A stretch of DNA of 64,000 bases from Brevundimonas sp. UBA5713 (GTDB lineage: Bacteria > Pseudomonadota > Alphaproteobacteria > Caulobacterales > Caulobacteraceae): contig NZ_DIGV01000055.1 in NCBI RefSeq assembly GCF_002419815.1, positions 1 through 64,000 of the forward strand, in the 5' to 3' direction. Below, in pieces: positions 54,826 through 63,851 of this stretch (positions are counted from its first letter, which is position 1; each line of letters starts with the position of its first letter). Below the pieces are notes generated by a model. That model was not told the DNA's origin and made no database searches. It saw nothing but the letters and a program-made list of their open reading frames with translations. The position numbers were made by a program, and so were the translations under genes.

Positions 54826-55866
54826 ATGCTTTCACCCCTTTTCGGCATGATCTCCAACGACATCGCGATGGATCTGGGTACGGCGAACACCCTGATCTAT
54901 ATGCGCGGCAAGGGGATCGTCCTGAACGAACCGTCCGTTGTTGCCCTGCGTAATGTCGGTGGTCGCAAGATCGTTCACGCCGTTGGCCTCGAGGCCAAGC
55001 AGATGCTGGGTCGTACGCCCGGCCACATGGAAGCCATTCGCCCGATGCGCGATGGCGTCATCGCCGACTTCGAAGTCGCCGAGGAAATGATCAAGCACTT
55101 CATCCGCAAGGTTCACAACCGCAAGGGCTTTGTGAATCCGAAGATGATCGTGTGCGTGCCTTCGGGCGCAACGGCCGTTGAGCGCCGCGCCATCAACGAT
55201 TCGTGCCTGAATGCTTCGGCCCGCCGCGTCGGCCTGATCGACGAGCCGATGGCAGCCGCTATCGGTGCCGGTCTGCCGATCCACGAGCCGACCGGCTCGA
55301 TGGTCGTCGATATCGGTGGTGGTACGACCGAGGTGGCCGTGCTGTCGCTGTCGGGTATCGTCTATTCGCGTTCGGTCCGCGTCGGCGGCGACATGATGGA
55401 CGATGCGCTGATCAGCTACATGCGCCGTAACCACAACCTGCTGATCGGTGAAACGACCGCAGAGCGCATCAAGAAAGACATCGGCACCGCCCGTACTCCG
55501 GCTGACGGCGAAGGCCTTCAGATCGAGGTCAAGGGCCGTGACCTGATGCAAGGCGTGCCGCGCGAAGTGAAGATGAGCGAGCGTCAGGCTGCCGAAGCTC
55601 TGGCCGAGCCGGTCTCGCAAATCGTCGAAGCCGTGAAGGTGGCTCTGGAAGCGACCCCGCCGGAACTGGCGGCCGACATCGCCGACAAGGGCATCATGCT
55701 GACCGGCGGCGGCGCACTGCTGCGCGGCTTGGATGCTGAAATCCGCGACCACACCGGCCTGCCGGTTCAAGTGGCCGATGATCCGCTGTCCTGCGTGGCC
55801 ATTGGCTGCGGCAAGGTGCTGGAACATCCGTCGTGGATGAAGGGCATTCTGGACTCGACGCTCTAA
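54826..55866 (+). CDS. mreB: Rod-shape actin MreB
   Basis: MreB filaments guide the elongation machinery under the inner membrane. The 346-residue actin-fold ATPase has DLGTANTLIY (phosphate 1), VVDIGGGTTEVAVLSLSGIVYS (phosphate 2) and GIMLTGGGALLRGLD (adenosine site). EPMAAAIGAGLPI is also conserved. The N-terminus LFGMISNDIAMDLGTANTL matches caulobacterial MreB closely. ATG at 54826. A 289-base gap upstream holds the promoter and a TTTCTGAC-N17-GTCAGAAA inverted repeat. A hairpin separates it from mreC. Confidence 0.98.
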   Translation: MLSPLFGMISNDIAMDLGTANTLIYMRGKGIVLNEPSVVALRNVGGRKIVHAVGLEAKQMLGRTPGHMEAIRPMRDGVIADFEVAEEMIKHFIRKVHNRKGFVNPKMIVCVPSGATAVERRAINDSCLNASARRVGLIDEPMAAAIGAGLPIHEPTGSMVVDIGGGTTEVAVLSLSGIVYSRSVRVGGDMMDDALISYMRRNHNLLIGETTAERIKKDIGTARTPADGEGLQIEVKGRDLMQGVPREVKMSERQAAEALAEPVSQIVEAVKVALEATPPELAADIADKGIMLTGGGALLRGLDAEIRDHTGLPVQVADDPLSCVAIGCGKVLEHPSWMKGILDSTL

Positions 55867-55888
55867 TCCAGCGTGATTCCTCTGGTGC

Positions 55889-55917
55889 AAAGGCCGGTTT
55901 CATGAGAATCGGCCTTT
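55889..55917 (+). terminator. Hairpin between mreB and mreC
   Basis: AAAGGCCG (55889-55896) and CGGCCTTT (55910-55917) pair around a 13-base loop, without a long T-run after. It may end part of the mreB transcripts, so that mreB is made in excess over mreC-rodA. Confidence 0.6.
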
Positions 55918-55975
55918 ACTCCAATTCCCCATTACCGACGCTGTCGGTATCGAACACTAGGTAGGAAGGCTGGCC

Positions 55976-57106
55976 GTGGCGTTTCGCGACGGACCATTCG
56001 AGAATCTTAAACTGCCGTTGGCGTGGACTGCTGCGGCAGTTGTCGTTGTTGGCGTGGTTGCCGCCATTGTCATGCTGGCCAGCGGATCGCGTCAGTCGGC
56101 GGGGCAGGCCTCCTACATGCGCGCTGGCGTCGAAAGCGCGACGGCGCCCGTCGGCGAAGTTCTGTCGGCTCCCGTCCGCTGGACCGGCGACGTGGTCGAA
56201 TACGTCACGGGCTACTTCTTCGCCGTATCCGAGAACCGCCGTCTGCGCGAACAGGTTGCCGAACTGAGCGACTGGCGTGACGAGGCCATCGCCCTCAAAA
56301 ACATCAATGCCCGCTATGAGCAGATGCTGGGCATCCATGCCGATCCACCCATTCCGATGGTGACGGGCCGTACGGTTCTGGATTCCCGTGGGCCTTTCGC
56401 CCGCGCGCGTCTGATCAATCTGGGCAGTCGTGATGGCGTCCGTCCCGGAAATCCCGCCCTGAGCGAGCACGGCATTGTGGGCCGGATCAGCGGTGTCAGC
56501 CACGGTGTCAGCCGACTGGTGCTGGTGACCGACGTGTCCTCGCGTATCCCGGTCATGGTCGAGCGCACGGATGCCCGCGCCATTCTGGCCGGTGATGCCA
56601 GCCGTAACCCGCGCCTCGACTATGTGCGCGGAATTGATGTCATTCAGGAAGGCGACCGTGTCATCACGTCTGGCGACGGTGGCGGTATTCCGCGTGGCCT
56701 GCCGGTGGGCGTGGTGGCCAAGGGCGTTGACGGATCGTGGCGTGTAAAACTCTTCAGCGAACGCACCGCCATCGACTATGTGCGCGTGCTGCTGTTCCAG
56801 GATTTCAACCAGCTGATCGACCCGAACAGTCTGACAGCGCCTGCGCTGGCGGCCGTAGAATCCGCGCCGCCGCCCACACCGGCTCAGGCTGCGGCCATTA
56901 ACGACGCGGCCACACGCCGTGCCAATGAGCGCGAGGCGCAGGCCGAACGTGCCCGCCGTGCCGAGGTCGAGGCCATTGCCCGCGAACGTGCCGAAGCCGA
57001 GGCCCGCGCGCAGGCGGTTCGCGAGGCGGCCCAGCAGGCGGCTGCTCAACAGGCGGCGGCTCAGCAAGCCACAACCGCTCCGTCAAACGGGAACGGACCG
57101 GGATGA
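55976..57106 (+). CDS. mreC: Rod-shape protein MreC
   Basis: MreC is a bitopic inner-membrane protein that binds PBP2 and activates RodA-PBP2 for lateral wall synthesis. The 376 residues have one membrane helix (about 15-37), a coiled coil near 80-115 and the paired beta-barrel core (about 120-270: GRTVLDSRGPFARARLINLGSRDGVRPGNPAL). A 75-residue Ala/Gln/Arg/Glu-rich tail follows (from QAAAINDAATRRAN), probably helical and not part of the core. GTG at 55976 follows GGAAGG. The stop overlaps mreD as ATGA. Confidence 0.95.
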   Translation: MAFRDGPFENLKLPLAWTAAAVVVVGVVAAIVMLASGSRQSAGQASYMRAGVESATAPVGEVLSAPVRWTGDVVEYVTGYFFAVSENRRLREQVAELSDWRDEAIALKNINARYEQMLGIHADPPIPMVTGRTVLDSRGPFARARLINLGSRDGVRPGNPALSEHGIVGRISGVSHGVSRLVLVTDVSSRIPVMVERTDARAILAGDASRNPRLDYVRGIDVIQEGDRVITSGDGGGIPRGLPVGVVAKGVDGSWRVKLFSERTAIDYVRVLLFQDFNQLIDPNSLTAPALAAVESAPPPTPAQAAAINDAATRRANEREAQAERARRAEVEAIARERAEAEARAQAVREAAQQAAAQQAAAQQATTAPSNGNGPG

Positions 57107-57621
57107 GGCGGCCGATTTCGGTCCGCGTGGTCAGCCCGATGGAATGGGTTGTCTATCCGGCCTTGGCGGCTGTGCTGCTGACGATCGTTTTGGCCACGCC
57201 CTTGCGCATCTTTGGTATCTCCTTGCCAGAGCCGGTGTTTCCGCTGGTTCTGGCGTTCGCATGGCCGATGATCCGCCCGTCGTTTCTGGGGCCGGTGGTT
57301 CTGTTTGCGCTGGGGCTCTTCCTCGACCTGTTCTGGGGCGGAATGCTGGGCCTGTGGCCGCTGTGCCTGATGGCCGTCTATGGCGGCATTCTGGCGGTGC
57401 GAACATTTATGGCGGGGCAGTCCACCTTGGTGAACTTCCTGCTTTATGTGGGCAGCCTGTTGCTGGCCTTCTTCATTGCCTATCTGGTCACCGCGCTGCG
57501 GATCGGTAACGCGCCCAGCTTCTTTGCCCTGTTGGGGCAGGTGCTGCCGACGCTGCTTCTGTTCCCTGCAGCCGATTGGTTGATGCAGAAGTTTGACGAC
57601 AATGATGTGAGGTTCATGTGA
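57103..57621 (+). CDS. mreD: Rod-shape protein MreD
   Basis: MreD is a small polytopic membrane partner of MreC in the elongasome. The 172-residue protein has about five membrane segments, with the family pattern PEPVFPLVLAFAWPMIRP and GPVVLFALGLFLDLFWGGMLGLWPL. ATG overlaps the mreC stop, and its own final ATG-TGA overlaps the GTG start of the PBP2 gene, so the four genes mreC-mreD-mrdA-rodA are translationally coupled. Confidence 0.92.
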   Translation: MRRPISVRVVSPMEWVVYPALAAVLLTIVLATPLRIFGISLPEPVFPLVLAFAWPMIRPSFLGPVVLFALGLFLDLFWGGMLGLWPLCLMAVYGGILAVRTFMAGQSTLVNFLLYVGSLLLAFFIAYLVTALRIGNAPSFFALLGQVLPTLLLFPAADWLMQKFDDNDVRFM

Positions 57622-59606
57622 GCAGTGAACCGCAACTGTTTTTCGCCGATGTGAACGAGCGTCAGGGGACCTTCCTGCGCCGGACTTTGGTGCTGGGCGC
57701 AGGCACTCTGCTGGGCCTTGGCGTGCTGGTGGGCCGTCTCAGCCAGCTTCAGGTCGTGCAGGCCGAAGAGTATGCGACCCTCGCGACCAACAACCAGTTC
57801 AACTTCCGTTTGGTGCCGCCGCCGCGTGGTCTGATCAAGGACCGCAACGGCGAAGTCATCGCCGGAAACCGTCCCAGCTTCCGCGTGCTGGTGGTGCGTG
57901 ACGAAACCAAGGATCTGGATCAGACGCTGGACCTGTTGGGCCGTCTGTTGCCTGACACTCTGGAGCGCCGTCGCAACATCATCCGTGAAGTGAATGCTGC
58001 GCCGCGCTTTTCGCCGGTTCCGGTCAAGAGCGACCTCACTTGGGAAGAGTTTTCCAAGGTCAATCTGCATGCTGCCGACCTGCCGGGTGTCATGGCTGAC
58101 ATGCACGAGGCCCGCTACTATCCGCACGGCGGAGCCTATGCCCACGTCGTGGGCTATGTGGCCAAGGTGTCCGACCGCGACGTGCAGGAGATCCGCGACA
58201 AGGGCGAACAAGTCCCGTCCATCCTCTACAACCCCGGATATCGCATCGGTCGTCAAGGCGTTGAAAAGGCGTTGGACGAGCATCTGCGCGGTGAGCCGGG
58301 CGGCAACCGCGTCGAGGTTGACGTGCGTGGTCGCGTGGTAGCCGAGGATATCGCAGGCTCCAAACCGGCTGTGCCGGGTGCTGAGGTCGTTCTGACGCTG
58401 GACAATGATGTCCAGAACCGCGCGTTGGAGGTGTTTGGCGAAGAGTCCGGCGGCTGCGTCGTCATGGATGTTCGTAACGGCGACATTCTGGCCATGGTGT
58501 CGTCGCCGTCGTTCGATCCCAACCTGTTCGTGGGCGGGGTGCCCTCGCGCATCTATCGCGCGCTGGCGGACTATGAACGCCGTCCGCTGCTGGATAAGGC
58601 GATCTATGGCACCTTCCCGCCGGGTTCCACCTTCAAAATGACGACGGCGCTGGCCTTTCTCGACGCGGGGATCGATCCCAAGGAGCGGGTAGTCTGTACC
58701 GGTGGCTATCGCTTTGGCGGGCGCACCTTCCGTTGCTGGAAAAAGAGCGGCCACGGTGCTGTGGACATGCACAGCGCCATCAAGAACTCTTGCGACGTCT
58801 ATTTCTACCACCTGTCGAACCGCGCGGGCGTGGACCGCATTGCCCGCGTGGCCGAGGATCTCGGTTTTCACCAAACCTATGAGATCGGCATTAGCGGGCA
58901 GCGCAAAGGCCTGATGCCGACGACCGAGTGGGTGAAAAAGGCGCGTCCGCGTGATCCGGTCTGGCATCCGGGCGAAACCCTGTCGGTGTCAATCGGGCAG
59001 GGGGCGATTGAGTCCACGGCGCTGCAATTGGCAGTGATGACCTCGCGCTTGGCCAATGGCCGCAAGGCCATCAATCCACGCCTGATCAAGTCCATCGGCG
59101 GTGTCGAACAGCCCTCGGGCGCCGAGGTGCCGGACCTGCCGTTCCCGGACGAGCATTTGGATATCGTGCGCGCCGGCATGGCCTCGGTGGCCAATGACGT
59201 GACCGGTACCGCCTATCGCGCCTCCCAGCTCGGCTTGGGGGACATCAAGATGGCGGGCAAGACCGGCACAGCCCAGTCGCGGGACTATAAGCCCGGTGAA
59301 TCGCGCGGTCCGCGTAACGCGGTGTGGAGCCGACGCGACCACGCCCTGTTTGTGGCTTTCGCCCCGCATGACGCCCCGCGTTACGCTATTGCCCTGATCA
59401 TCCAGCACGCCCCGTCGGGTGGTTCTGCCGATGCCGCGCCGCGCGCGCGCGAGGTCATGAAGGTGGCTCTGCTCAAAGACCCCGAAATGCGCGCCCGCAT
59501 CGAGCGGCCCTTGCCGCCGGAACCGACTGGCCCGCTGACCGAGGACGAGCTGAACTTCGGTGCAGCCCCGTCCATTGAGCCCGATGATGGAGCCGAGCCG
59601 CGATGA
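57618..59606 (+). CDS. mrdA: Penicillin-binding protein 2 (elongation transpeptidase)
   Basis: PBP2 cross-links peptidoglycan during elongation together with RodA. The 662-residue protein has one membrane anchor (about 22-40), a pedestal (PPPRGLIKDRNGEVIAGNRPSFRV) and the transpeptidase domain. The domain shows Ser337-x-x-Lys340 (STFK), Ser391-Cys-Asp393 (the SxN motif, here SCD as in other PBP2s) and Lys548-Thr-Gly550 (KTG). GTG at 57618 overlaps the mreD stop; the end overlaps rodA. Confidence 0.96.
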   Translation: MSSEPQLFFADVNERQGTFLRRTLVLGAGTLLGLGVLVGRLSQLQVVQAEEYATLATNNQFNFRLVPPPRGLIKDRNGEVIAGNRPSFRVLVVRDETKDLDQTLDLLGRLLPDTLERRRNIIREVNAAPRFSPVPVKSDLTWEEFSKVNLHAADLPGVMADMHEARYYPHGGAYAHVVGYVAKVSDRDVQEIRDKGEQVPSILYNPGYRIGRQGVEKALDEHLRGEPGGNRVEVDVRGRVVAEDIAGSKPAVPGAEVVLTLDNDVQNRALEVFGEESGGCVVMDVRNGDILAMVSSPSFDPNLFVGGVPSRIYRALADYERRPLLDKAIYGTFPPGSTFKMTTALAFLDAGIDPKERVVCTGGYRFGGRTFRCWKKSGHGAVDMHSAIKNSCDVYFYHLSNRAGVDRIARVAEDLGFHQTYEIGISGQRKGLMPTTEWVKKARPRDPVWHPGETLSVSIGQGAIESTALQLAVMTSRLANGRKAINPRLIKSIGGVEQPSGAEVPDLPFPDEHLDIVRAGMASVANDVTGTAYRASQLGLGDIKMAGKTGTAQSRDYKPGESRGPRNAVWSRRDHALFVAFAPHDAPRYAIALIIQHAPSGGSADAAPRAREVMKVALLKDPEMRARIERPLPPEPTGPLTEDELNFGAAPSIEPDDGAEPR

Positions 59607-60760
59607 CCTCGTCTGCCCTGACCCGTCCGGGGGAGCGCGACCGCTTCTCTGTCAAACTGACCCAGATTGACTGGCGCATTGTCGGCCTTTTGACCTGTCT
59701 GGCCGGTATCGGCACCATGATGCTGTATTCCCTCGGCAAACTGTCGTGGGAGCCTTGGGCGGCCAAGCATCTGCTGCGCTATGGCGTGCTGCTGGTGGCC
59801 ATGATCGGTCTGTCGCTGTTTCACCCCAAATGGTGGTTCCGCGCGGCCTATCCATTGTATGGCGTGCTGCTGATTATGGTGGCCCTGGTTGACTTTTCAC
59901 CGCTGGGCTACGAGGCGGGCGGTGCCAAGAACTGGCTGAACCTCGGCTTTATCCGCATCCAGCCCGCAGAGTTTATGAAGATCGGCTTGGTGCTGGCGCT
60001 GGCACGCTGGTACCACAACCATACGGCCCAAGAGGCCCGCTGGTCGTGGAAGTTGGTGATACCGGCAGGTATGATTGGGGTGCCGTTCCTGCTGGTGGCG
60101 GCACAGCCGGACCTTGGCTCGGCCATGATCATTGGCCTGACCGGTGCAGCGATTATGGTGCTGGCGGGATTGAGCTGGTGGGTGATCGGCGCTGCGGCTG
60201 CGGCGGCTCTGGTGATTATCCCGCCTTTCGTCATGTTCGTGATGCACGACTATCAGCGCAATCGCGTGCTGAACTTCCTGAATCCGGAAATGGATCCCTC
60301 GGGTACCGGCTACAACATTATCCAGTCCAAGATCGCCTTGGGCTCGGGCGGCGTGCTGGGCAAGGGCTTTGGGCTGGGTAGCCAGAGCCAGCTGGAGTTC
60401 CTGCCGGAACGCCACACCGACTTCATCTTCTCGACCCTGTCCGAAGAGTTCGGCTTCCTCGGCTCGTCGGCGGTACTGATCTGCTATGGCGCTTTGATCT
60501 TGATTGCCCTGCGCATCGCCTCGCTGTCGCACAGCCATTTTGGCCGGATTGGCGCGGCGGGCATGGTGGCGTTTGTGGCGATGTTTGTGCTGATCAACGG
60601 GGCCATGGTCATGGGTCTGGCTCCCGTGGTGGGCGTGCCCATGCCGATGCTGTCCTATGGCGGCTCGGGCATGATGACAGTGATGATTGGCTTTGCGCTG
60701 GTCATGTCGGTGCGCATCCACCGTTATGCCGAACTTCCAAAGGGGCATGGCCTGTTCTGA
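59603..60760 (+). CDS. rodA: RodA, SEDS peptidoglycan polymerase
   Basis: RodA polymerises lipid II into glycan chains and works in complex with PBP2. The 385-residue SEDS protein has about ten membrane helices, the conserved HTDFIFSTLSEEFGFLGS loop, and GVPMPMLSYGGSGMMTVMIGFALVMSV near the C-terminus. KNWLNLGFIRIQPAEFMKIGLVLALAR is another signature. ATGA overlap with mrdA. It is the last core gene of the elongasome operon. Confidence 0.97.
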   Translation: MTSSALTRPGERDRFSVKLTQIDWRIVGLLTCLAGIGTMMLYSLGKLSWEPWAAKHLLRYGVLLVAMIGLSLFHPKWWFRAAYPLYGVLLIMVALVDFSPLGYEAGGAKNWLNLGFIRIQPAEFMKIGLVLALARWYHNHTAQEARWSWKLVIPAGMIGVPFLLVAAQPDLGSAMIIGLTGAAIMVLAGLSWWVIGAAAAAALVIIPPFVMFVMHDYQRNRVLNFLNPEMDPSGTGYNIIQSKIALGSGGVLGKGFGLGSQSQLEFLPERHTDFIFSTLSEEFGFLGSSAVLICYGALILIALRIASLSHSHFGRIGAAGMVAFVAMFVLINGAMVMGLAPVVGVPMPMLSYGGSGMMTVMIGFALVMSVRIHRYAELPKGHGLF

Positions 60761-60782
60761 TCCCAGCGTCTAGGATCGGCCT

Positions 60783-61244
60783 ATGAGCGATACACCCATC
60801 CCCAAGGCCGATCCGGCCATGTTCGGCGACTGCGGCGACAAACCGTGCCCGCAGCCGGTAACCGCCATTCCTGCCAACTCCGAAGCCGTTCAGGACCTGA
60901 GCGTGCGCATGCGCGACAATCCGGCGGAATGGGCCTTTGTGCGCCTATCGCGCCTGATCCAGGAGTTCGAGGCCAATCTGGACAAGGACGAGGAGATCGG
61001 TGCGCGGGTTGTGGGCCTGCCCGGCGACGGCACGATGCAGATCGTCGATGTAGGCTTCTGGGGGCCCGACCTGATCATGTTCTTCGGACGTAATGCCGAC
61101 GGCAAGCCGGTGCGTCTGGTCCAGCACTACACCCAGCTGAATGTCGTGCTCAGTGCGATGAAAAAGCCGGAAGATCAGGCCGAGCCTAACCGCATCGGCT
61201 TCCGGCTGGACGAACTGGTAAAGAGCACCAATCCGTCCAGCTAA
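60783..61244 (+). CDS. DUF6173 family protein
   Basis: The 153-residue soluble protein has the DUF6173 features MRDNPAEWAFVRLSRLIQEFEANLDKDEEIGARVVG and IVDVGFWGPDLIMFFGRNADGKPVRLVQHYTQLNVVLSAM. It follows rodA after 22 bases on the same strand and could belong to the same transcript. Function unknown. A cytoplasmic role is likely as no signal peptide or membrane segment is present. Confidence 0.75.
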   Translation: MSDTPIPKADPAMFGDCGDKPCPQPVTAIPANSEAVQDLSVRMRDNPAEWAFVRLSRLIQEFEANLDKDEEIGARVVGLPGDGTMQIVDVGFWGPDLIMFFGRNADGKPVRLVQHYTQLNVVLSAMKKPEDQAEPNRIGFRLDELVKSTNPSS

Positions 61245-61250
61245 GACAGG

Positions 61251-62228
61251 CTAGCCCTGTTTTGCGGCCCAGTCAGTGGCGCGCACAAGACTGTCGACGA
61301 TGCCCGGTTCGCTGCTGGCGTGACCGGCATCGCCGATAATTTCCAGCTTGGCCTCGGGGAAGGCGCGGTGCAGCGCCCATGCGCCCGAGGCGGGCGTCAC
61401 CACGTCAAAGCGTCCTTGGGCGATCCACGTCGGTATGTGGCGGATCTTGTCGACATTCTCGATGATCCAGTTCTCGCTGTCGAAGAAACCGCCGTGGGTA
61501 AAGTACCAGTTCTCGATGCGGGCAAAGGCCACGGCAAACTCGGGATCGCCGAACTTGTCCGGAGAGCCGTTGGCTCCGGCGACGGTGACAGTGTTGCCTT
61601 CCCACGTAGCCCAAGCCACGGCCGCGCGGTTGCGCTCTTCGATATTGTCACCGGTCAGGCGCTTGAAATAGGCCTTCATCAGGTCGCCGCGTTCATCTTC
61701 GGGGATGGGGGCGAGGAAGCTCTCCCACAGGTCCGGCCACAGCATGGAGGCACCGTCCTGATAGAACCAGTGCAGCTCTTTTCTGGTCATCAGGAAGATA
61801 CCGCGCAGCACCAATGCGCGCGTGCGCTCCGGATGGGTGATGGCATAGGTCAGAGACAGGGTTGAGCCCCACGAGCCTCCGAAGACCACCCATTTGTCGA
61901 TGCCCAGCATCTCGCGGATGGCCTCGATATCGCGAACCAGATCCCAGGTCGTATTGTTCTCGAGGCTGGCGTTTGGCCGCGACAAGCCACATCCGCGCTG
62001 ATCGAACATAATGATACGATAGACCGCCGGATCGAAATAGCGGCGCAGGGACGGGTTTACCGCGCCACCTGGCCCGCCATGGAGTACCACGACCGGCACG
62101 CCGTCGGGATTGCCGCTTTCTTCCCAATAGATTTCATGGACGCTGTCGGTTTTTAGCCAGCCGTATTTGTTGGCTTCGATTTCGGGGTACAGCGTCCGGC
62201 GCGGGGCGGTGACAGGGGGAAAGGCCAT
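61251..62228 (-). CDS. pip: Proline iminopeptidase
   Basis: Pip removes N-terminal proline from peptides. The 325-residue alpha/beta hydrolase has the oxyanion loop HGGPGG (50-55), DQRGCGLSRP, and the triad Ser119 (GGSWGS), Asp275 (GRFDVVTP) and His303 (GDAGHASSEPG). FAVAFARIENWYFTHGGFF is the Pip lid region. The length is usual for the family. It converges with the DUF6173 gene, with a six-base gap. Confidence 0.95.
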   Translation of the reverse strand: MAFPPVTAPRRTLYPEIEANKYGWLKTDSVHEIYWEESGNPDGVPVVVLHGGPGGAVNPSLRRYFDPAVYRIIMFDQRGCGLSRPNASLENNTTWDLVRDIEAIREMLGIDKWVVFGGSWGSTLSLTYAITHPERTRALVLRGIFLMTRKELHWFYQDGASMLWPDLWESFLAPIPEDERGDLMKAYFKRLTGDNIEERNRAAVAWATWEGNTVTVAGANGSPDKFGDPEFAVAFARIENWYFTHGGFFDSENWIIENVDKIRHIPTWIAQGRFDVVTPASGAWALHRAFPEAKLEIIGDAGHASSEPGIVDSLVRATDWAAKQG

Positions 62229-62247
62229 ATCGGTTCTTTCTATGTAA

Positions 62248-62613
62248 TCAGGACGGAGTGCCGCGAACGGCGCGAACGGCCAGCAAAAGCCAGCCTATAA
62301 TCATCAAACTTCCCCCGACAGGTGCGACGGCCCCCATGATCCGCACCCCCGTGAATGCCAGCAGTGTCAGGGCGGCGCAGAACACAATCCCGCCGCAGAC
62401 TGCCAGCCATCCGGCGATGCGGCCCAAAGCTCCCGACTGCGGCCATAGCGCCAGTGCAACACCCAACACAGAATGTACCAGCAGGTAGTGGCCACCGGTG
62501 GCCAGCCACTGGGCCTGTTGCGGCCCTGCGCCATGGGCGGCGAACGCTGAAATTGCAACGGAAATAGCGCCGCACAGTGCGGCAACCGCCAGCAGTTTTC
62601 GGTCTGATTTCAT
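62248..62613 (-). CDS. DUF423 family membrane protein
   Basis: The 121-residue protein has four membrane helices and the DUF423 marks: SAFAAHGA near residue 22, WLATGGHYLLVHSVLGVALAL, and GVRIMGAVAPVGGSLMIIGWLLLA. Members are small inner-membrane proteins of unknown role. ATG at 62613 gives the usual family length; ATG at 62634 would add seven residues. It lies 19 bases upstream of pip on the same strand and is divergent from the MFS gene. Confidence 0.85.
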   Translation of the reverse strand: MKSDRKLLAVAALCGAISVAISAFAAHGAGPQQAQWLATGGHYLLVHSVLGVALALWPQSGALGRIAGWLAVCGGIVFCAALTLLAFTGVRIMGAVAPVGGSLMIIGWLLLAVRAVRGTPS

Positions 62614-62663
62614 GACGAAAGATGTAGACCACATTGGCGCGAAAGTCTGCTATCGGCGCCCGC

Positions 62664-63851
62664 ATGAATTCGGCCACGCGCGTCTCCCTCCATTACATCA
62701 CCCTTTTTGCGGTCACGGGCGTCTCGATGCCCTTCGCAGGCCTGTGGCTGAAATCCAAAGGCATGAGCGGTGCCGAGATTGGTCTGCTGCTGGCCTTGCC
62801 GATGATCGGACGCTTGATCAGCGGCCCGTTCATGGCCGTTTGGGCCGATGGTTTCCGCCATCGCCGCAGCGCGATCAGCCTGATCGGCTTTGCCATGACC
62901 CTGGGTTATGGCTTTGCGGGCCTGACGGACAGTACCCTGCTGCGCGGCCTGTTCTGGTTTATTGGCGCAACTGCCACGGCGGCGCTATTCCCTCTGGGGG
63001 ATGTATTGGCGCTGCGATTGGCCAAGCGCGATGGCTATCCGTTTAGCCTGCCACGCGGTTTTGGATCACTCGCGTTCGTACTGGCCAATGTGGGTATGGG
63101 CGCACTGCTGACTATGGTGTCGCCTGAGCTGATCATCGTGTGGATCGTAGTCGCCAGCGGCCTGTGCTGTGTGCTGTCGCGTCTGTTGCTGCCGCCGGTT
63201 CTGGTGTCCGAGACGGGTACCAAGGCCGCCGTGCGCGACCGGTTCGCGGGTATGGGCCGTCTGCTGCGCAATCGCACCTTTATGATCGCCGTCTTGGGCG
63301 TGGCTGCCATTCAGGCGGCGCACGGCTTCTACTACGGCTTCTCCGCTATCCTCTGGAAGGGGCAGGGACTGTCAGAGAGCTCGACGGGGCTTCTTTGGGG
63401 CTGTGCCGTGGCGGCAGAGATTGTCTTTATGTGGCTGATCGACCCTTGGCGTCGCCGCATGGGTATCGGGGCCTACACCTTGCTGCTGATCGGCGGCGGG
63501 GCGGCCGTGGTGCGCTGGACATTGATGGCGACCGAGCCGGGCTACGCTGCGCTGTGGCCGCTTCAGGCCATGCACGGGCTGACCTTTGCCGCCACCTATC
63601 TGGGCAGTGTCGAGATCGTGGACGCGCTTAGCCCCCGTCAGGACCACACCTCGTCCCAGACCTTGGCGTCCATGCTGTCTTCGGGCCTGATGACGGGTCT
63701 GGCCACGGCCATTTCCGGCCCGCTGTATGATCAGTTGGGCAGTGCGGGCTATCTGGCTATGGCGGGGATCGCTGTGGTCGGGATCGTCGCGGTGCTGTCA
63801 GTCAGAGCGCCTGTTAAATCCGGACTGCTGCCGGGCGCTGCGCCAGCGTAA
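62664..63851 (+). CDS. MFS transporter, HcaT-like
   Basis: The 395-residue protein has twelve predicted membrane helices and the layout of the 3-phenylpropionate transporter (HcaT/LacY-like) group: ALPMIGRLISGPFMAVWADGFRHRRSAI in the first loop and a second-half repeat with GLSESSTGLLWGCAVAAEIVFMWLIDPWRRRMG. ATG at 62664 (MNSATRVSLHY) is the start; a TTG at 62634 is upstream in frame. The substrate is unknown. Its last 38 bases overlap an opposing gene. Confidence 0.85.
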   Translation: MNSATRVSLHYITLFAVTGVSMPFAGLWLKSKGMSGAEIGLLLALPMIGRLISGPFMAVWADGFRHRRSAISLIGFAMTLGYGFAGLTDSTLLRGLFWFIGATATAALFPLGDVLALRLAKRDGYPFSLPRGFGSLAFVLANVGMGALLTMVSPELIIVWIVVASGLCCVLSRLLLPPVLVSETGTKAAVRDRFAGMGRLLRNRTFMIAVLGVAAIQAAHGFYYGFSAILWKGQGLSESSTGLLWGCAVAAEIVFMWLIDPWRRRMGIGAYTLLLIGGGAAVVRWTLMATEPGYAALWPLQAMHGLTFAATYLGSVEIVDALSPRQDHTSSQTLASMLSSGLMTGLATAISGPLYDQLGSAGYLAMAGIAVVGIVAVLSVRAPVKSGLLPGAAPA

